Positions 23,744-32,134 of a stretch of DNA of 64,000 bases are shown here, piece by piece (position 1 is the first letter of the stretch; every line of letters starts with the position of its first letter). Source of the DNA: Nocardioides oceani (GTDB lineage: Bacteria > Actinomycetota > Actinomycetes > Propionibacteriales > Nocardioidaceae); contig NZ_JAUHJQ010000006.1 of assembly GCF_030412965.1 (NCBI RefSeq), positions 1 through 64,000 of the forward strand, given 5' to 3'. Position numbers and translations under genes: made by a program. Under the pieces are notes generated by a model. The model was not told where the DNA came from. It did no database searches and saw only the letters and a list, made by a program, of their open reading frames with translations.

Positions 23744-24484
23744 ATGCGCGTCGCGTTGATGGTGACCTGTGTCAACGACGCGATGTTCCCCGAGACCGGC
23801 AAGGCGGTCGTGCGGCTGCTGCGGCGGCTCGGGGTGGACGTGGACTTCCCGGCCGCGCAGACGTGCTGCGCGCAGCCGATGGTCAACACCGGCTACCTCG
23901 ACGAGGCGGTGCCCGTCGTGCGGACCTTCGTCGACGCGTTCGCGGGGTACGACGCGGTCGTCACGCCGAGCGGGTCCTGCGCCGGGTCCGCCCGGCACCA
24001 GCACGGGCTGGTGGCCCGCCGCTCGGGTGACGCCGGCCTGGCGGCCGCGGTCGCGGAGACCTCGCCGAAGGTCCACGAGCTCTCGGAGTTCCTCGTCGAC
24101 GTGCTGGGCGTGACCGACGTCGGGGCGTACTTCCCGCACACGGTGACCTACCACCCGACGTGCCACTCGCTGCGGATGCTCGGGGTGGGGGACCGGCCCC
24201 GGCGGCTGCTGGAGAGCGTGCGGGGGCTGCGGCTGGTCGACCTGCCCGGGGCCGAGCAGTGCTGCGGGTTCGGCGGGACGTTCGCGGTGAAGAACGCCGA
24301 CACCTCGGTGGCGATGGGCGCGGACAAGGCCCGCCACGTCCGCGGGACCGGCGCGGAGGTGCTGGTGGCCGGGGACAACTCCTGCCTGATGCACGTCGGC
24401 GGCGTGCTGTCGCGCCAGCAGGCCGGCGTACGGGTGATGCACCTGGCCGAGATCCTCGCCTCGACCGAGGAGGACGCGGCGTGA
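23744..24484 (+). CDS. lutA: LutA-like Fe-S binding subunit of L-lactate oxidation
   Basis: 246 residues from ATG 23744; a GTG at 23735 overlapping the rhaB stop is an equally usable start. Two CCG-type cysteine-rich motifs are present: QTCCAQPMVNTGY ... GSCAGSARHQH and EQCCGFGGTFAVKN ... DNSCLMHVGG. These bind Fe-S in the LutA/GlpC/heterodisulfide-reductase family. With LutB and LutC it oxidises L-lactate to pyruvate at the cytoplasmic side. The stop overlaps the LutB start (GTGA). Rhamnose gives lactaldehyde then lactate, which explains its place downstream of rhaB. Confidence 0.9.
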   Translation: MRVALMVTCVNDAMFPETGKAVVRLLRRLGVDVDFPAAQTCCAQPMVNTGYLDEAVPVVRTFVDAFAGYDAVVTPSGSCAGSARHQHGLVARRSGDAGLAAAVAETSPKVHELSEFLVDVLGVTDVGAYFPHTVTYHPTCHSLRMLGVGDRPRRLLESVRGLRLVDLPGAEQCCGFGGTFAVKNADTSVAMGADKARHVRGTGAEVLVAGDNSCLMHVGGVLSRQQAGVRVMHLAEILASTEEDAA

Positions 24485-25977
24485 GCGGGACCTTCGTGGG
24501 GATGCCGGCGTTCCCGACCGCGGCCCGGGCGGCGCTGGCCGACACCCAGCTGCGGCACAACCTGGCCCACGCCACCGGCACGATCCGCGCCAAGCGGGCG
24601 GCCGTCGTCGGCGAGGTCGAGGAGTGGGAGGACCTGCGGCTCGCGGGCGCGGCGGTCAAGGAGGCCGCGCTGCGCGACCTCGACACCCACCTCGTCCGGC
24701 TCGAGGAGTCGCTGACCGCCCGCGGCGCGACCGTCCACTGGGCCCGCGACGCGGCCGAGGCCAACGAGGTCGTCGCCCGGATCGCCCGCGACCACGGCGC
24801 CGAGGAGGTCGTGAAGGTCAAGTCGATGGTCACCCAGGAGATCGGCCTCAACGAGGCGCTCGCCGAGCACGGCATCGCCGCCTGGGAGACCGACCTGGCC
24901 GAGCTGATCGTGCAGCTCGGCGACGACCTGCCCAGCCACATCCTGGTGCCGGCGATCCACCGGAACCGGGCCGAGGTCCGCGAGATCTTCCTGCGCGCGA
25001 TGGGCGAGGTCGGGCGGCCGGCGCCGGCGGACCTGACCGACGAGCCGGCCGTGCTGGCGGGCGCGGCGCGCGAGCACCTGCGGGAGAAGTTCCTGCGCGC
25101 CAAGGTCGCGGTCTCCGGCGCGAACTTCGCGGTCGCCGAGACCGGCACGCTCGTGGTGGTGGAGTCCGAGGGCAACGGCCGGATGTGCCTGACGCTGCCC
25201 GAGGTGCTCGTCAGCGTCGTCGGCATCGAGAAGGTCGTGCCGACCTTCGCCGACCTCGACCCGCTGCTGCGGCTGCTGCCGCGGTCCTCGACCGGCGAGC
25301 GGATGAACCCCTACACCTCGACCTGGACCGGCGTCACCCCCGGTGACGGCCCGCAGGAGGTGCACGTCGTGCTGCTCGACAACGGCCGCACCCGCGCGCT
25401 GGCCGACGACGTCGGCCGCCAGGCGCTGCGCTGCATCCGGTGCTCGGCGTGCCTCAACGCCTGCCCGGTCTACGAGCGCACCGGTGGGCACGCCTACGGC
25501 TCGGTCTACCCGGGCCCGATCGGCGCGATCCTCAACCCGTTGATGAAGGGCACCGGCCGGCCGGGCCTCGAGGGGGAGCAGACCGACTCGCTGCCGTACG
25601 CCTCGTCGCTGTGCGGCGCCTGCTTCGAGGTCTGCCCGGTGCGCATCGACATCCCCGAGGTGCTGGTCCACCTGCGCTCGAAGGTGGTCGACGGCCACCG
25701 CGACGACACCGTCCCCAAGGCCGAGGCGCTGGCGATGCGGGCGGCGGCCTGGTCCTTCGGCGACAGCCGCCGGCTGGGCTGGGTCGAGCGGGCGTCCGGC
25801 GTCGCCGGGCGGGTGCTGACCCGCTTCGGACGTACGACGCTGCCGGGCGGCCGCTCGGCAGCCGGCCGGATCCCCGGCCCCGGCGCCGCGGCGTGGACCG
25901 GTGCGCGGGACCTGCCCGCCCCGCCGCGGGAGTCGTTCCGCGCCTGGTGGCGACGAACCGATGGAGGCCGCTCGTGA
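24481..25977 (+). CDS. lutB: LutB-like iron-sulfur protein of L-lactate oxidation
   Basis: 498 residues from GTG 24481, overlapping the LutA stop. The N-terminal two thirds is the LutB/LutC alpha/beta domain (KVKSMVTQEIGLNEAL, ETGTLVVVESEGNGRMCLTLPE). The C-terminal third carries two 4Fe-4S ferredoxin motifs, CIRCSACLNACPVY and CGACFEVCPV, at roughly residues 318-390. This is the standard order and length for LutB. It is the electron-transfer core of the cytosolic lactate oxidation complex. Its stop overlaps the LutC start by four bases. Confidence 0.93.
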   Translation: MSGTFVGMPAFPTAARAALADTQLRHNLAHATGTIRAKRAAVVGEVEEWEDLRLAGAAVKEAALRDLDTHLVRLEESLTARGATVHWARDAAEANEVVARIARDHGAEEVVKVKSMVTQEIGLNEALAEHGIAAWETDLAELIVQLGDDLPSHILVPAIHRNRAEVREIFLRAMGEVGRPAPADLTDEPAVLAGAAREHLREKFLRAKVAVSGANFAVAETGTLVVVESEGNGRMCLTLPEVLVSVVGIEKVVPTFADLDPLLRLLPRSSTGERMNPYTSTWTGVTPGDGPQEVHVVLLDNGRTRALADDVGRQALRCIRCSACLNACPVYERTGGHAYGSVYPGPIGAILNPLMKGTGRPGLEGEQTDSLPYASSLCGACFEVCPVRIDIPEVLVHLRSKVVDGHRDDTVPKAEALAMRAAAWSFGDSRRLGWVERASGVAGRVLTRFGRTTLPGGRSAAGRIPGPGAAAWTGARDLPAPPRESFRAWWRRTDGGRS

Positions 25978-26585
25978 GCAGCGCACGCGACGAGATCCTC
26001 GGGCGCGTGCGCGCGGCCCTCGACGGGGTCGACCGGACCGCGCCCGAGGCGCCTGCGCCGCGGGTCGCGCCGGTCGCCGACCTGGTCGGGCACTTCGCCG
26101 ACCGCGTCGAGCACTACCGGGCCGTCGTCGAGCGGTGTGCGCCGGCCGATCTCGAGGACGTCGTCGCTGCCGCGCTCGGCCGGCACCTGCCCGGCGGGTC
26201 CGGCACGGTCGTGGTGCCGCCGGGCCTGGCCTTCGACGTCGCGGGTGCGGTGGTCGACACCGGCCTGTCCGCCCTCGAGCTGGACCGCGTCGACGCGGTC
26301 GTCACCGAGGCCGCCGTCGGGGTCGCCGAGACCGGCACGATCGTGCTGGACCACGGCCCCGGCCAGGGGCGCCGCGCCCTCACGCTCGTGCCGGACCGGC
26401 ACGTGTGCGTCGTCCGCGCCGAGCAGGTCGTCCCCGACGTCCCCGACGCCCTCGACCGGCTCGACCCGCGCCGCCCGCTCACCTGGATCAGCGGCCCCTC
26501 GGCCACCAGCGACATCGAGCTCGACCGCGTCGAGGGCGTCCACGGCCCCCGCACGCTGCACGTCGTCGTCGTCGACCCGGCCTGA
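25974..26585 (+). CDS. lutC: LutC-like subunit of L-lactate oxidation
   Basis: 203 residues from GTG 25974, overlapping the LutB stop. The single LUD domain has the family motifs AVTEAAVGVAETGTIVLD, ALTLVPDRHVCVVRAEQVV and the terminal SGPSATSDIELDRVEGVHGPRTLHVVV. No Fe-S cysteines, as expected for LutC. Last gene of the lut unit, which begins after the rhaB remnant. With the upstream LacI promoter region deleted, how this operon is now transcribed is unclear. Confidence 0.92.
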   Translation: MSSARDEILGRVRAALDGVDRTAPEAPAPRVAPVADLVGHFADRVEHYRAVVERCAPADLEDVVAAALGRHLPGGSGTVVVPPGLAFDVAGAVVDTGLSALELDRVDAVVTEAAVGVAETGTIVLDHGPGQGRRALTLVPDRHVCVVRAEQVVPDVPDALDRLDPRRPLTWISGPSATSDIELDRVEGVHGPRTLHVVVVDPA

Positions 26586-26611
26586 CCCCCGGCCCCGGCC
26601 GGCGAGGAGCC

Positions 26612-27007
26612 TCAGCCCATCGCGGCCATGTCCATGTGCACGATCTCCCACAGGTGGCCGTCGGGGTCCCGGAAGGAGCCGCCGTACATCGGGCCGTCGC
26701 CGGTCCGCTCGTCGGTGTCCGTGGCGCCGGCGGCCGCGGCCCGCGTGCAGAGCTCGTCGACCTCCTCGCGGCTCTCGGCCGAGAGGCAGACGAGCACCTC
26801 GGTGCCGCTGCCGGCGGAGGTCGTCGCGTGGAAGGAGTGGAAGAACTCCTCCTGCAGCAGCATCGCGTTGCAGAGCTCGTTGAGGACCAGGCACGCGGCC
26901 TTGCCGTCGCTGAACTGCTCGTCGAACTCGAAGCCGAGCGCGGTCCAGAAGTCGCGGGCCCGCTGGACGTCGGCGACGGGCAGGTTCGTGAAGATCATGC
27001 GGCTCAT
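26612..27007 (-). CDS. VOC (glyoxalase/bleomycin-resistance fold) protein
   Basis: 131 residues from ATG 27007. Two beta-alpha-beta-beta-beta units are visible: MIFTNLPVADVQRARDFWTALGFEFDE... and the later GGSFRDPDGHLWEIVHMD with the GHxWE ligand motif. The sequence resembles the PhnB/lactoylglutathione-lyase-like group of short VOC proteins used in many actinobacteria; the substrate is unknown. It is divergent from the triple fusion gene with 167 bases between starts. Confidence 0.88.
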   Translation of the reverse strand: MSRMIFTNLPVADVQRARDFWTALGFEFDEQFSDGKAACLVLNELCNAMLLQEEFFHSFHATTSAGSGTEVLVCLSAESREEVDELCTRAAAAGATDTDERTGDGPMYGGSFRDPDGHLWEIVHMDMAAMG

Positions 27008-27174
27008 CGGGTCTCCTGGGTGCTCGGTGGTGGAGGTGCTGGGTGATGCCGGTGGAGACCTCGCAGCCGCTCCGGACTTATCGGTCGCGGGGGAGGAGCG
27101 CCTCCGCTACCCTCCCAACAAACAGTCACGCCTGACTTTTTCTTGGCGTGGTCCGACGGATCGATGGAGGCCGC

Positions 27175-30000
27175 ATGAGCGAGTCCGACCTGCCCACCCA
27201 GCTCGCCGGGTTCGCCCGCGTGGTGCGCGCCGCCGCCGACGTACGTGCACCGCTCGCGCTCGCGCAGGACCTCGTCGCCGACCTGGCGGGGTACGCCGCG
27301 TGGCTGAGCATGCACGCGTCGTTCCGGGGCTCGCCGCCGGAGGTCGCCACCGCCGGCGACACCTTCGAGGAGCAGGTCACCCTCATGGGGATCCCGGCCG
27401 ACATCGCCTGGACGGTCGTCGAGGCCGACGCCGGGCTGGTCGCCCTCGACGGCACCGGCCCGATGGACCTCACCCTCGGGCTGCGCATCTCCGTGACCGG
27501 TGAGGACGGCGCGGTCCGCGTCGCCGTCGAGGCCGGCATCGGCGGGGACCCGGTCGAGGGGCCGCTCGGCGCGACGGTCGCCGCGAGCGTCGAGGAGGCG
27601 CTCACCGAGTCCGCGACGCGGTTCGCCGCCCGGGCCGCCGAGCTCGCCGCCGACCCGGCCACCTCCGCGGGCGGCCGGTTCCCGCGGCGCACGGTCGTCC
27701 ACGAGCGGACCGGCACCCGCCTGGACCCCCGCACCCCCGTGCTCGTCGGCGTCGGCCAGGTCGCCCAGCGCGAACCGGACCTCGGCGCGCCCCAGGACCC
27801 GGTCGCGCTGGCCGTCGAGGCGCTGCGCCGCGCCGGTGCTGACAGCGGCGCGGGCGAGGAGCTGCTGCGCGCGGCCGACGCGGTGTACGCCGTCGCGAGT
27901 GCGTCGTGGACCTACCGCGACGCCGCCGCGCTCGTGGCCGAGGCGCTCGGTGCCGAGCCCGACGAGACCGCGATGTCCGCGCCGTACGGCGGTGACGCCG
28001 GCCAGGTGCTCATCAACGCCGCCGGCCAGGCCGTCGCCGACGGCGCCGCCGACGTGGTGCTCGTCTGCGGCGCCGAGGCAGGCGCGACGCTGGCGGCCGC
28101 ACAGAAGCAGGGCATCGACCTGGACTGGCCGACCCAGCCGGCCGACGTCGCGCCGGACCGGGTGATCGGCAGCGACCGGGAGGCCAACAACGGGCCCGAG
28201 ACGGCGGCCGGCCTCAGCGTGCCCGTCTACACGTACGCGCTGATGGAGTCCGCGGTCCGCGCCAGGGCCGGCGAGACCCCCGAGGAGCACCGCCGCACCA
28301 TCACCGGCCTGTGGTCGCGTCTCTCCGAGGTCGCCGCCGGCAACGAGCACGCCTGGCTGCCGAAGGCGTTCACGCCGGAGGAGCTGGCCACCCCCGACGC
28401 CGGCAACCGGATGATCAGCGAGCCCTACCCGAAGCTGCTGTGCGCGAACCTGACCGTCGACCTCGCCGCCGGCGTGGTGGTCACCAGCGTCGCCGCCGCG
28501 GAGGCGCTCGGGGTGCCCCAGGACCGGTGGGTCTTCCTGCACGCCGGCGCGGCGGCGTACGACGAGTGGTTCGTCTCGGAGCGGCGCGACCTCGCGGCCT
28601 CGCCGGCGATCCGGGCGGTCGGGGAGGCGGCGTTCGCGCATGCCGGCATCGGTCCCGACGACGTCGACCACGTCGACCTCTACTCCTGCTTCCCGGCAGC
28701 GGTGCAGATCGCCGCGGAGGAGCTCGGCTTCCCGCTCGACGACGCCGAGCGGCCGCTGTCGGTGACCGGCGGGCTGACCTTCGCGGGCGGTCCGGGCAAC
28801 AACTACGGCACGCACGCGGTCGCGACGCTGGTCGGGCGGCTGCGGGCGGAGCCGGAGTCCTACGGGCTGTCGACCTCGCTCGGGTGGTTCGTCACCAAGC
28901 ACGCGCTGGGCATCTACTCCGCGACGCCGCCGCGCGCGCCGTACCGCGCCCTCGCGCCGGTGCTGCTCCCCGAGCGCTCGCGCCCGGCGCTCGACACCTG
29001 GTCGGGGCCGGGCGTCGTGGAGGCGGCGACCGCCCAGTACGACCGCTCCGGCGCGCCCGAGCACGCGATCCTCTCCGTGCTGACCCCCGCCGGGGAGCGG
29101 GTGCTGGTGCGCTCCGCGCAGGCCGAGGTGCTCGAGCAGGTCGTCGGCGGCGACCCGCTGCACCTGCCGGTCGAGGTCTCCGACGCCAAGACGCTGCGGT
29201 TCACCGGCACCGAGCGCCAGGAGCTGCCCGAGCCGCCCGAGCCGTCGGTCCTCGCCGAGCGCCGCGGGTCGGTGCTGGTGATCACGATCAACCGGCCCGA
29301 GCGGCGCAACGCGATCGACCTGCGCACCGCCCAGCTGCTCGAGCGGGTGGTCGACGCCTTCGAGGCCGACGACGAGCTGCGGGTGGCCGTGCTGACCGGT
29401 GCGGGCGGGACGTTCTCGGCCGGGATGGACCTCAAGGCGGCCGCCGCCGGCTCGTTCGCGCTCACCGACAAGCGCGGCCCGCTGGGGATCTCCGCCCTGT
29501 CGATCGCCAAGCCGGTCATCGCCGCCGTCGAGGGCCACGCGCTGGCCGGCGGCTGCGAGCTCGCGCTCGTCGCCGACCTGGTCGTCGCCTCGCCCGACTC
29601 GCAGTTCGGCATCCCCGAGCCCAAGCGCGGGCTCGTGGCCGCGGCCGGTGGCGTGCTGCGGCTCACCGAGCGGCTGCCCCGGAACGTCGCCATGGAGCTG
29701 GCGCTCACCGGCAACCCGATGCCCGCCACCCGGATGGCCGAGCTCGGCCTGGTCAACCGGCTGGCCGAGCCCGGCGCGGTGCTCGACGCCGCGCTCGCGC
29801 TGGCCGAGGAGATCGTCGCGAACGCCCCGCTCTCGGTCGCCGCGAGCCGCCGGATCGTGCTCGAGTCGCCCTCGTGGTCGCCCGAGGAGGCCTTCGCCCG
29901 CCAGAGCGACCTCGCGGGCGTGGCGATCATGTCCGAGGACGCCGCCGAGGGGATCGCCGCCTTCGCCGAGCACCGCGACCCGGTCTGGAAGGGCCGCTGA
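27175..30000 (+). CDS. Triple fusion: SRPBCC + thiolase-like + enoyl-CoA hydratase
   Basis: 941 residues from ATG 27175 (GGAGG five bases before). Residues about 1-165 form a SRPBCC/CoxG-type lipid-binding domain (AQDLVADLAGYAAWLSMHASFRG). About 185-600 is a thiolase-like domain (TPVLVGVGQVAQREP, DHVDLYSCFPAAVQIAAEELG, GGLTFAGGPGNNYGTHAVATLV), with no nucleophilic Cys at the usual place: the corresponding stretch reads SAPYGGDAGQVLINAAGQA. About 600-685 resembles the extra C-terminal domain of TLP1 thiolase-like proteins. About 690-941 is a crotonase (INRPERRNAID, FSAGMDLK, EGHALAGGCELAL). It probably binds acyl-CoA and hydrates enoyl-CoA; the reaction order is unknown. Confidence 0.85.
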   Translation: MSESDLPTQLAGFARVVRAAADVRAPLALAQDLVADLAGYAAWLSMHASFRGSPPEVATAGDTFEEQVTLMGIPADIAWTVVEADAGLVALDGTGPMDLTLGLRISVTGEDGAVRVAVEAGIGGDPVEGPLGATVAASVEEALTESATRFAARAAELAADPATSAGGRFPRRTVVHERTGTRLDPRTPVLVGVGQVAQREPDLGAPQDPVALAVEALRRAGADSGAGEELLRAADAVYAVASASWTYRDAAALVAEALGAEPDETAMSAPYGGDAGQVLINAAGQAVADGAADVVLVCGAEAGATLAAAQKQGIDLDWPTQPADVAPDRVIGSDREANNGPETAAGLSVPVYTYALMESAVRARAGETPEEHRRTITGLWSRLSEVAAGNEHAWLPKAFTPEELATPDAGNRMISEPYPKLLCANLTVDLAAGVVVTSVAAAEALGVPQDRWVFLHAGAAAYDEWFVSERRDLAASPAIRAVGEAAFAHAGIGPDDVDHVDLYSCFPAAVQIAAEELGFPLDDAERPLSVTGGLTFAGGPGNNYGTHAVATLVGRLRAEPESYGLSTSLGWFVTKHALGIYSATPPRAPYRALAPVLLPERSRPALDTWSGPGVVEAATAQYDRSGAPEHAILSVLTPAGERVLVRSAQAEVLEQVVGGDPLHLPVEVSDAKTLRFTGTERQELPEPPEPSVLAERRGSVLVITINRPERRNAIDLRTAQLLERVVDAFEADDELRVAVLTGAGGTFSAGMDLKAAAAGSFALTDKRGPLGISALSIAKPVIAAVEGHALAGGCELALVADLVVASPDSQFGIPEPKRGLVAAAGGVLRLTERLPRNVAMELALTGNPMPATRMAELGLVNRLAEPGAVLDAALALAEEIVANAPLSVAASRRIVLESPSWSPEEAFARQSDLAGVAIMSEDAAEGIAAFAEHRDPVWKGR

Positions 30001-30014
30001 CCGAGCCGCTAGCC

Positions 30015-30066
30015 AGCGGCCCGCCCGGCCGGTCGCGCCTCGCGTGACAAGCGCGGCCGGGCCGCT
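30015..30066. terminator. Bidirectional hairpin between converging genes
   Basis: AGCGGCCC (30015-30022) pairs with GGGCCGCT (30059-30066), and inner CCGGCCG/CGGCCGG segments can extend the stem. It lies between the fusion gene stop and the converging FUSC gene stop. Confidence 0.5.
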
Positions 30067-30086
30067 TGCCGGGCCAGCGGGCGACG

Positions 30087-31166
30087 TCAGGACCAGGCCT
30101 CGACGGCCCGCTCGAGGTTGACCCAGACGGCGGCGGCGGGCAGGTGCTTGTCGTCGGCGCCGGCCAGCCGGGCGACGAGCAGGCCGAGGTCGGCGACGCA
30201 GCGCTCGGCGTCGGCGGTGGGCACGGCGGCAGCGTCCTCCTCGCGCGGGTCCTCCTCGGCGCTGCGCAGCATGACCGCCACGGCTCGCAGCGCGCGGGCC
30301 ATGGTCTCGCGCAGCTCCGCCGCGGGTCCCTCGTCGGCGTGGACCGACGCGCGCTCGTCCGAGACCAGCACGAAGACCTCGTCGACGCAGCCGGCGAGCC
30401 GCTCCAGCGCCCGGGCCTGGGCGTAGCGGCGATCCGCGGTCTGCGACCAGTGGCCGGCCCGCCAGTTGGCCCGGCGGGCGTCGTTGGCCTCGGCGACGAG
30501 CGCACGCAGCTCGGTCAGGTGCGGCTCGATGCGGCGCCGCTGGTGCTCCCAGGACGAGCCGTCCATCAGGTCCTCGGCGAGCAGGCCGTCGGCGAGGTCG
30601 TCGAGCTCGTCGGCGAGGCGGTGCCGCAGCCGCGCCTGCGCCCGGGCCACCGGCGCCAGGGGCAGCTGCGGGACGAGCACGTTGACGGCGGTGGCCACCA
30701 GCGCGCCGAAGGCGGTGAGGCCGACGTACGCCGCGACGTACGCCTCCGGGTCGTGCCCGCCGATGACCAGCACGAACAGCGCCGCCACCAGCACCCACCC
30801 GCCCATCGAGCCGAGCGCCCGGATGCCCGCGAGCAGTGTGGCGACGGCGATGGTGAGGACGAGCGCCAGCCAGCCGGGGGCGTCGAGCAGCCCCACCGAC
30901 CCCGCCACGGCGGCGCCGACCGCGATCGCCCCGACGGCCTGGACCGAGGTGCGGACCGAGCCGACGACCGTGGTGGACATCGCGACGGCCGCGCCCATCG
31001 GCGCGTAGTAGGGGTAGTCGCCGATGGGGCCGCTGAGCGGCTGCACGAGCAACCACGCGAGCCCCGCCGCAACGGCCGTCTTGAACGACAGCAGCAGGCG
31101 CGGGTGGCTCCAGGTCGCCGCCCGCAGGTCGCGCCAGAGGTCGCGCCAGGAGTCGGGGGATCGCAT
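30087..31166 (-). CDS. FUSC-type membrane protein (aromatic acid exporter-like)
   Basis: 359 residues from ATG 31166. The N-terminal half has six membrane helices beginning with LLLSFKTAVAAGLAWLLVQPLSG and the FUSC signature DYPYYAPMGAAVAMSTTVVGSVRTSVQAVGAIAVGAAV. The C-terminal half is a cytoplasmic helical domain (RLRHRLADELDDLADGLLAEDLMDG ... RRANWRAGHW). Related YccS/YhcP/ArAE proteins export aromatic or other organic acids, but no substrate can be read here. The gene stands alone; the small gene at 31248 is divergent with only 81 bases between starts. Confidence 0.88.
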   Translation of the reverse strand: MRSPDSWRDLWRDLRAATWSHPRLLLSFKTAVAAGLAWLLVQPLSGPIGDYPYYAPMGAAVAMSTTVVGSVRTSVQAVGAIAVGAAVAGSVGLLDAPGWLALVLTIAVATLLAGIRALGSMGGWVLVAALFVLVIGGHDPEAYVAAYVGLTAFGALVATAVNVLVPQLPLAPVARAQARLRHRLADELDDLADGLLAEDLMDGSSWEHQRRRIEPHLTELRALVAEANDARRANWRAGHWSQTADRRYAQARALERLAGCVDEVFVLVSDERASVHADEGPAAELRETMARALRAVAVMLRSAEEDPREEDAAAVPTADAERCVADLGLLVARLAGADDKHLPAAAVWVNLERAVEAWS

Positions 31167-31247
31167 CGGGACCCGGTACCCGACCTGGGACGACCGTCAC
31201 CCGCAGGGGTGAGCATCGTCACATCACCCGCTTGGCACGGTAGGGAC

Positions 31248-31538
31248 ATGGACTCGGGGACTCAGGGCGGCACGGTGGCGTTGCGGACGATCGAGCGCGG
31301 GGAACGGCGCGAACGCCCCGCCTTCTGGTACGACGAGGCGGGCGCCCTGCGCGACGACGTCACCGCGGTCGCGTCGGTGCTCGCCGACCAGGGCTACGAC
31401 CTCGACGCGATCGCCGGATGGTTCACCGAGCCGAACGCCGGCCTGCCCGGCCGGGCCGCCCCCGTCGACCTGCTGCCCGCCCACGTCGGGCGGGTCCTCG
31501 CCCTCGCCGGCTCCGCCCGGCCCTGCGGCCGGCCCTGA
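31248..31538 (+). CDS. Small protein resembling the MbcA/ParS antitoxin tail (unassigned)
   Basis: 96 residues from ATG 31248. The C-terminal half (DAIAGWFTEPNAGLPGRAAPVDLLPAHVGRVLALAG) resembles the WLxxPNxxLGGRxPLDLL motif of the MbcA/ParS/Xre antitoxin toxin-binding domain. The N-terminal half is a short charged region (YDEAGALRDDVTAVASVLADQGYD) without a clear helix-turn-helix. No RES-domain toxin is encoded next to it. It may be a domesticated, orphan regulator. The family match is a judgement by eye and could be wrong. Confidence 0.5.
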   Translation: MDSGTQGGTVALRTIERGERRERPAFWYDEAGALRDDVTAVASVLADQGYDLDAIAGWFTEPNAGLPGRAAPVDLLPAHVGRVLALAGSARPCGRP

Positions 31539-31621
31539 CCCCGGGGTCGACCCCTGGCCCGCCCCAACCCCGCTGATCACCCGGCGGGCGGGCCTGGCGC
31601 GTCGCCGCTGGACCGCGCGGG

Positions 31622-32102
31622 GTGCTCGAGCTGCACCGCGACGTCGACCACCGCCACCTGCTGCTCGGGGGCTCCTCGATGACCGACGACGACGTCGTGC
31701 GGCTGGCCCAGGAGGTGCAGGTGCACCGCGAGGGCACGCGATCGAGGGGGAGGTGGGCACCGTGCTCGACGTCGACATCGACGTCGACCCGGCCCGCGGC
31801 GAGCTGTGGGCCGGTCGGCTGCGCTGGCTGACCCTGCCGGGGGAGAGGATCGAGGAGCGCGCGCGGTCGCTCGAGGTGTTCCACGACGCGGTCGCGGCCC
31901 GCGCCTCCGACGACGCCCGCTGGCAGGTCGACCCGCGGTTCGCGGGCCACCTGGACGAGGACGGCCGGGACCTGGCGGCCGTGGTGCGGCGCCTGTGGGA
32001 ACGGGCCGGCGGCCGCGGCACGGGCCAGGAGCGGCGCCCGCTGGTGGCCGCGCTCGACGCCCTGGGAGCCGGGCAGGAGTGGTCGTCGGTCTCGTCGCAT
32101 AG
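31622..32102 (+). pseudogene. Probable frameshifted gene of unknown function
   Basis: Codon use and residues look protein-like in one frame at about 31622-31735 (HRDVDHRHLLLGG, DDDVVRLAQEV) and then in another from about 31740 to 32100 (VDIDVDPARGELWAGRLRWLTLPGERIEERARSLEVFHDAV). The second frame has a GGGGGAGG before GTG 31762 and could be a separate gene start, but it has no stop before the next gene and would overlap the hub protein for hundreds of bases. Two shifts in one ancestral gene explain this best; sequencing error is possible. Family not recognised. Confidence 0.4.
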
Positions 32103-32134
32103 GCTCCCGCCGCGGCACGGCGGAAGGAGACCTC

